16,059 nt of DNA from Oscillospiraceae bacterium. Its GTDB lineage: Bacteria > Bacillota > Clostridia > Oscillospirales > Oscillospiraceae. A program made the position numbers and the translations under genes. Each line of letters begins with the position of its first letter. Position 1 is the first letter of the stretch. Positions 13,967 through 16,059 of this stretch are shown here, piece after piece. Where the stretch lies: the NCBI GenBank assembly GCA_020866945.1, contig JAJBVW010000010.1:32453-48511 (forward strand), written 5' to 3'. The notes under the pieces are model-generated. The model saw only the letters and a list, made by a program, of their open reading frames with translations. It was not told the DNA's origin and searched no databases.

Positions 13967-14299
13967 TTAAATCCCCTTATTTTTGTAATCAATTATACGC
14001 TTTTCCGACTGAGCTAAAGCACAGAAATACACCGTTGTATCAGGAGATAACAGTTCGCTCAACTCCAAGGACAAGACATGACAGATTTTCAGGATCGTTA
14101 CGATCTGGAACGGCTTTCCCTGCTCCACATTCTTGACCGTGCTGAGATCGACCCCGGTCGCATCAGCCAGTGCTTCCTGCGTGATGCTCAACGTATCCCG
14201 TGCCTGCGAAACCCGCTGGCCAACAAACATGAGTTCCGCTGATGGATCATAATTTTCTGCTGTGATGGCCAAAGGAATATGCTTCGTATATTTTTTCAC
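13967..14299 (-). CDS. XRE-family helix-turn-helix regulator
   Basis: A 110-residue protein. Its central domain is a Cro/C1-type HTH: VGQRVSQARDTLSITQEALADATGVDLSTVKNVEQG, split around residues 31-66, then a helix LKICHVLSLELSELL. It is the likely repressor controlling element genes, with its own transcript ended by a hairpin before the rep operon. The start is set at GTG 14299 because GGAGG lies 5 nt ahead of it; the in-frame ATG at 14311 covers the SD itself and has no SD of its own. The short C-terminus has no protease or sensor domain. A TGCCG/CGGCA interrupted palindrome at 14324-14341 overlaps a candidate -10 (TACAAT on the minus strand) and could be an autoregulatory operator. Confidence 0.83.
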   Translation of the reverse strand: MKKYTKHIPLAITAENYDPSAELMFVGQRVSQARDTLSITQEALADATGVDLSTVKNVEQGKPFQIVTILKICHVLSLELSELLSPDTTVYFCALAQSEKRIIDYKNKGI

Positions 14300-14341
14300 A
14301 AAAACCTCCATGTGGATGCGTCGTGCCGTATTGTATCGGCA

Positions 14342-14570
14342 CAATGGCGGAGGCTGCGCGATTTTGCTGGGGTCTTGTTTAGTAGAATTGATCCTAACCT
14401 AGTGGAGGTGTTCTAACTTATGGGGGTTGTTTCGCAATGACGATAATTATTTTCCTGGTGTATCGTAATCTCCAAATATTACGCGCAGCACGGCCTTGGA
14501 GGGTAATGACTTTGCTTCGCTCATCGATCAGGGCGCAACAAATTAGATAATGTATAGTGACATATCATGT
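14342..14570. other. Intergenic stretch with no gene seen
   Basis: About 230 bp upstream of the XRE gene. No convincing CDS, tRNA or terminator is visible. A 37-codon frame from an ATG at 14438 lacks a proper SD and family resemblance. An ACGATA/TATCGT pair is present but weak. The promoter of the XRE gene should lie in or next to this stretch, yet no good -35/-10 pair was found. Confidence 0.5.
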
Positions 14571-14575
14571 AAAAA

Positions 14576-14678
14576 TAAAAAAAGGACAACACAACCCAAT
14601 GGGTATAGTTGTCCTAATTATCGTGCAAATAAATAAATCGCTGGGGCAAATCATAACTGCGCCCGTCACATGGGCGAC
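14576..14678 (-). ncRNA. Candidate small RNA of about 103 nt
   Basis: A near-consensus promoter predicts a start at about 14678 on the minus strand. The transcript would open with a CGCCC/GGGCG hairpin (plus 14660-14676), continue with an AU-rich, probably unpaired middle (about 14617-14657), and end in a terminator: AGGACAAC pairing with GTTGTCCT (plus 14583-14590 and 14608-14615) followed by seven T, one A and five T. No ORF with an SD fits inside, and no minus-strand gene upstream needs this terminator. It lies between the regulator and the SprT-like gene. Target and function are unknown; copy control or regulation of the divergent genes is possible. Confidence 0.65.
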
Positions 14679-14684
14679 AATGTC

Positions 14685-14713
14685 AATATAGCACATTTCC
14701 CTGCCGATGTCAA
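14685..14713 (-). promoter_or_regulatory. Strong promoter of the small RNA
   Basis: On the minus strand TTGACA (plus 14708-14713), a 17-bp spacer and TATATT (plus 14685-14690). A second TTGACA overlaps the end of the -10 region, so the motif TATTGACAT is repeated. A 21-bp palindrome ends 18 bp upstream of the -35. Confidence 0.72.
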
Positions 14714-14731
14714 TAGCAACCAAAATCTTCC

Positions 14732-14752
14732 AATTTCTCACGGTGAGAAATT
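14732..14752. repeat. 21-bp palindrome, copy 1
   Basis: AATTTCTCAC, a central G, then its exact reverse complement GTGAGAAATT. The flanking CC before and T after are also shared with copy 2 at 15761-15781, making 24 identical bases. It lies upstream of the small RNA promoter. Confidence 0.9.
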
Positions 14753-14804
14753 TACTCTGTCCATCCCTATCGCATACCACAAGCGGCCCATGCCGTAAAG
14801 GCCG

Positions 14805-14932
14805 GGAAATTTTTTTCTATGTCCCTGCGTGCCAGAGAAAAAATTTTCCTCGCAAGTGGCCTGACGGCCAGCCTTGACGCCCTGTCCCCCATGTGTGTGT
14901 TAGTAACTAAGGCAAGCGCGCGCCGCGCTTGC
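14805..14932. other. Cluster of inverted repeats ahead of the SprT-like gene (possible oriT or leader)
   Basis: Three inverted repeats in 128 bp. GGAAATTTTTTTCT (14805-14818) faces AGAAAAAATTTTCC (14836-14849) with one mismatch. TGGCC/GGCCA is at 14857-14870. GCAAGCGCG/CGCGCTTGC is at 14912-14932 with a CGC loop. Such clusters are common at transfer origins and in regulatory leaders. A TTGACG at 14874-14879 could be a weak -35 for the SprT-like gene but no good -10 follows. Confidence 0.45.
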
Positions 14933-14976
14933 GGTACTATCACCGCCAATAATTCACTTTGGGAGGACACGATACC

Positions 14977-15615
14977 ATGAAAAAACAAGCCAGCAAAATG
15001 AGCCGGGCAATCAGTCAGATCGAACACATGTATTCAGCCATCAACACAGATTTTTGGGACGGTGAATTGCCTACGCCAGTGATCACCGTACAATCCGCGC
15101 CGGGAACGGCGGGGCATTGCACTCGTGCCAAGGTTTGGCAACGTAAGGACGGTGGAGCGTATGAGCTTAACATCTCTGCCGAGGCGCTGAATCAGCCTGT
15201 GGAGGAGGTCATCGATACGATAATACACGAGATGGTGCACTTATATTGCAGAGAAAACGGTGTCCAAGAGGTCAGTCGAAACGGCAGCTACCATAACAAA
15301 AATTTCAAAGCCATTGCGGAGGCGCACGGCTTAAAGTGTTATCGTACCGAAAAATACGGATGGAACACCACACCAACCGACGCTCTGGTGGCTTACGCAC
15401 TCCAAAAGGGCTGGTCTGAGATCAGTCTGGGCCGCGACACACTACCCAAGCCGATAACAGCCCCCGGCCAGACAGCGGGAACCGCCGCACAGAGCGGGAC
15501 TCGTACCAGCAGCACCCGCAAGCTGGCCTGTCCGATTTGCAAGCAGTCCGTAAGGGCCACGCGGCACGTTAATATTTTGTGTGGCGACTGCATGGTAAAG
15601 ATGTTAGAAGTATGA
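14977..15615 (+). CDS. SprT-like zinc metalloprotease domain protein
   Basis: A 212-residue protein with a SprT-type peptidase domain. HEMVH at 84-88 gives the HExxH zinc site, and a third ligand is likely among H106 (SYHNKNF) and H117 (AEAHGL). A linker rich in Thr, Ala and Gly (about 155-180) leads to a four-cysteine zinc ribbon, CPIC at 185-188 and CGDC at 202-205. SprT/Spartan-type proteases act on DNA-bound proteins in cells that have been studied; in mobile elements the role is not established. The ATG at 14977 has GGGAGGA 9 nt ahead. It is the only plus-strand gene in the element part, with its own terminator, flanked by the two palindromes. Confidence 0.87.
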   Translation: MKKQASKMSRAISQIEHMYSAINTDFWDGELPTPVITVQSAPGTAGHCTRAKVWQRKDGGAYELNISAEALNQPVEEVIDTIIHEMVHLYCRENGVQEVSRNGSYHNKNFKAIAEAHGLKCYRTEKYGWNTTPTDALVAYALQKGWSEISLGRDTLPKPITAPGQTAGTAAQSGTRTSSTRKLACPICKQSVRATRHVNILCGDCMVKMLEV

Positions 15616-15626
15616 AAGCCACCGTC

Positions 15627-15662
15627 AGGGCTGGCCGGGAAACCGGCTGGCCCTGCGCTTTT
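15627..15662 (+). terminator. Intrinsic terminator after the SprT-like gene
   Basis: AGGGCTGGCCGG (15627-15638) pairs with CCGGCTGGCCCT (15643-15654) along 12 positions (two G-U) around a GAAA tetraloop, followed by GCGC and TTTT. Confidence 0.8.
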
Positions 15663-15705
15663 ACAGGCAAGATCGAGGCGCAGAAAGACGCCGGGGCGGA
15701 AAGGT

Positions 15706-15743
15706 ATCTTCCCGGAGTTGACGGGAAGATGGGCCGGTGGCCC
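15706..15743. other. Tandem hairpins between the SprT terminator and palindrome copy 2
   Basis: ATCTTCCCG (15706-15714) and CGGGAAGAT (15722-15730) form a perfect 9-bp stem. Directly after it GGGCC/GGCCC (15731-15743) forms another. No gene is seen from 15616 to 15823 on either strand. Confidence 0.6.
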
Positions 15744-15760
15744 GATCTCATCAAGGCCCC

Positions 15761-15781
15761 AATTTCTCACGGTGAGAAATT
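15761..15781. repeat. 21-bp palindrome, copy 2
   Basis: Identical to 14732-14752, including the flanking CC and T. It lies 42 bp past the 3' end of the VbhA-type gene (minus strand) and 145 bp past the SprT-like stop. Confidence 0.9.
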
Positions 15782-15823
15782 TTAAACTCAAGTGGCACAG
15801 GGGGATGAATTCCTTCTCAGACC

Positions 15824-16042
15824 TTATAGTGGGACGGGGCAGACATGGTTCTTCGACTGCTCCGCTATTTTTCGGTGGGAGGCCAGAAGGTCAGCCTTCA
15901 TCTGTTCCCCGGTTAGCTCGCCTTTCATCCAGCGAAGGGAAAGGGAACGGGCATAATCTGAGACCGGCACGCCCTCTATGGCATTGATGGCGTCTGCGGT
16001 TTTAACAGCCGCTGCTCGACGGGCCTGCTGTGTTACTGTCAT
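15824..16042 (-). CDS. VbhA-family antitoxin
   Basis: A 72-residue, mostly helical protein with the VbhA-type motif: INAIEGVPVSDYARSL at about 22-37, then RWMKGELTGEQMKADLLASHRK. In this family the small helical protein binds a Fic-domain toxin and blocks its AMP-transferase site with a glutamate in the [S/T]xxxE[G/N] inhibitory motif; here TADAINAIEG (18-27, T18 and E26) matches loosely. The ATG at 16042 follows GAGGTGG. Antitoxin genes of this type usually precede the toxin, but downstream on this strand there is only the palindrome, hairpins and the opposed SprT-like gene. It is therefore an orphan here, unless its toxin lies elsewhere. The family call rests on pattern. Confidence 0.72.
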   Translation of the reverse strand: MTVTQQARRAAAVKTADAINAIEGVPVSDYARSLSLRWMKGELTGEQMKADLLASHRKIAEQSKNHVCPVPL

Positions 16043-16059
16043 TATGACCACCTCAATAT

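Larger units (their letters stand above)
9139..16059. mobile_element. Integrated mobile element at tRNA-Val, right end outside the window
   Basis: The segment starts at the tRNA-Val 3' end with an integrase gene and an excisionase gene. It continues with an FtsK-like pump, a HUH Rep, two unknown proteins and an XRE regulator, all on the minus strand, then a small RNA candidate, a SprT-like gene and a VbhA-type antitoxin. GC is visibly lower than in the housekeeping genes to the left. I looked for a second copy of the tRNA 3' end (GTATCGTCCACCA) and found none, so attR probably lies further right. Whether 14.9-16.06 kb belongs to the same element is an inference. Confidence 0.82.

Noticed and set aside
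14438..14551. 37-codon plus-strand frame with a hydrophobic start
   Set aside because: No proper SD and a basic, unfamiliar C-terminal part; no support beyond length.
14565..14780. 71-aa minus-strand frame over the small RNA
   Set aside because: It reads through the promoter, the palindrome and the terminator of the small RNA candidate, and has no SD.
14767..15027. 86-aa minus-strand frame ahead of the SprT-like gene
   Set aside because: It overlaps the SprT start and SD and is composed of the inverted-repeat cluster; probably not translated.
9139..16059. CRISPR array or CRISPR-like repeats
   Set aside because: The only tandem repeat is two adjacent 18-mers without spacers, and the palindromes are 1 kb apart.

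Overview
The window looks like a chromosome segment from a GC-rich, spore-forming Gram-positive of the Clostridia, probably an Oscillospirales-type gut bacterium. The support is strong AGGAGG ribosome binding sites, a SAM-I riboswitch, a YpeB germination protein, U-run intrinsic terminators and Firmicutes-type aminoacyl-tRNA synthetases. No species is claimed.

Positions 1 to about 9,145 are host chromosome. A VanZ-family gene runs off the left edge on the minus strand. Divergent from it is a metK-ahcY operon with a textbook SAM-I riboswitch and its own terminator, so enzymes that make SAM and remove S-adenosylhomocysteine are transcribed together under SAM feedback. A possibly structured non-coding stretch and a 17-bp hairpin follow. 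Then come a YbjN-like gene and trpS on the minus strand, gltX divergent from trpS with overlapping -35 boxes, ypeB, a zinc-ribbon/Ig-like membrane protein, and tRNA-Val(GAC).

From the 3' end of tRNA-Val onward the DNA is an integrated mobile element with visibly lower GC. A minus-strand run reads, in transcription order: XRE-type regulator, unknown 120-aa protein, HUH-type rolling-circle Rep, unknown 104-aa protein, FtsK-like DNA pump with two membrane segments, small excisionase, tyrosine integrase. Only rep and the 104-aa gene overlap, and the 104-aa gene and the pump gene lie 13 bp apart. Hairpins without a U-run or short gaps separate the rest. This is a compact replicate, pump, excise and integrate set. 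It resembles the logic of actinomycete AICEs and of Tn916-type cores, but with a HUH Rep in place of a recognisable relaxase. A tandem 18-bp repeat just upstream of rep is a candidate origin or copy-control site.

Beyond the regulator, 14.3 to 16.06 kb holds a likely small RNA of about 100 nt with an excellent promoter and terminator. It also has a cluster of inverted repeats (possible oriT or leader), a plus-strand SprT-like metalloprotease gene, and a VbhA-type antitoxin gene with no toxin gene after it. A perfect 21-bp palindrome occurs in two identical copies, on either side of the SprT-like gene. The right end of the element (attR) was not found and probably lies beyond the window.
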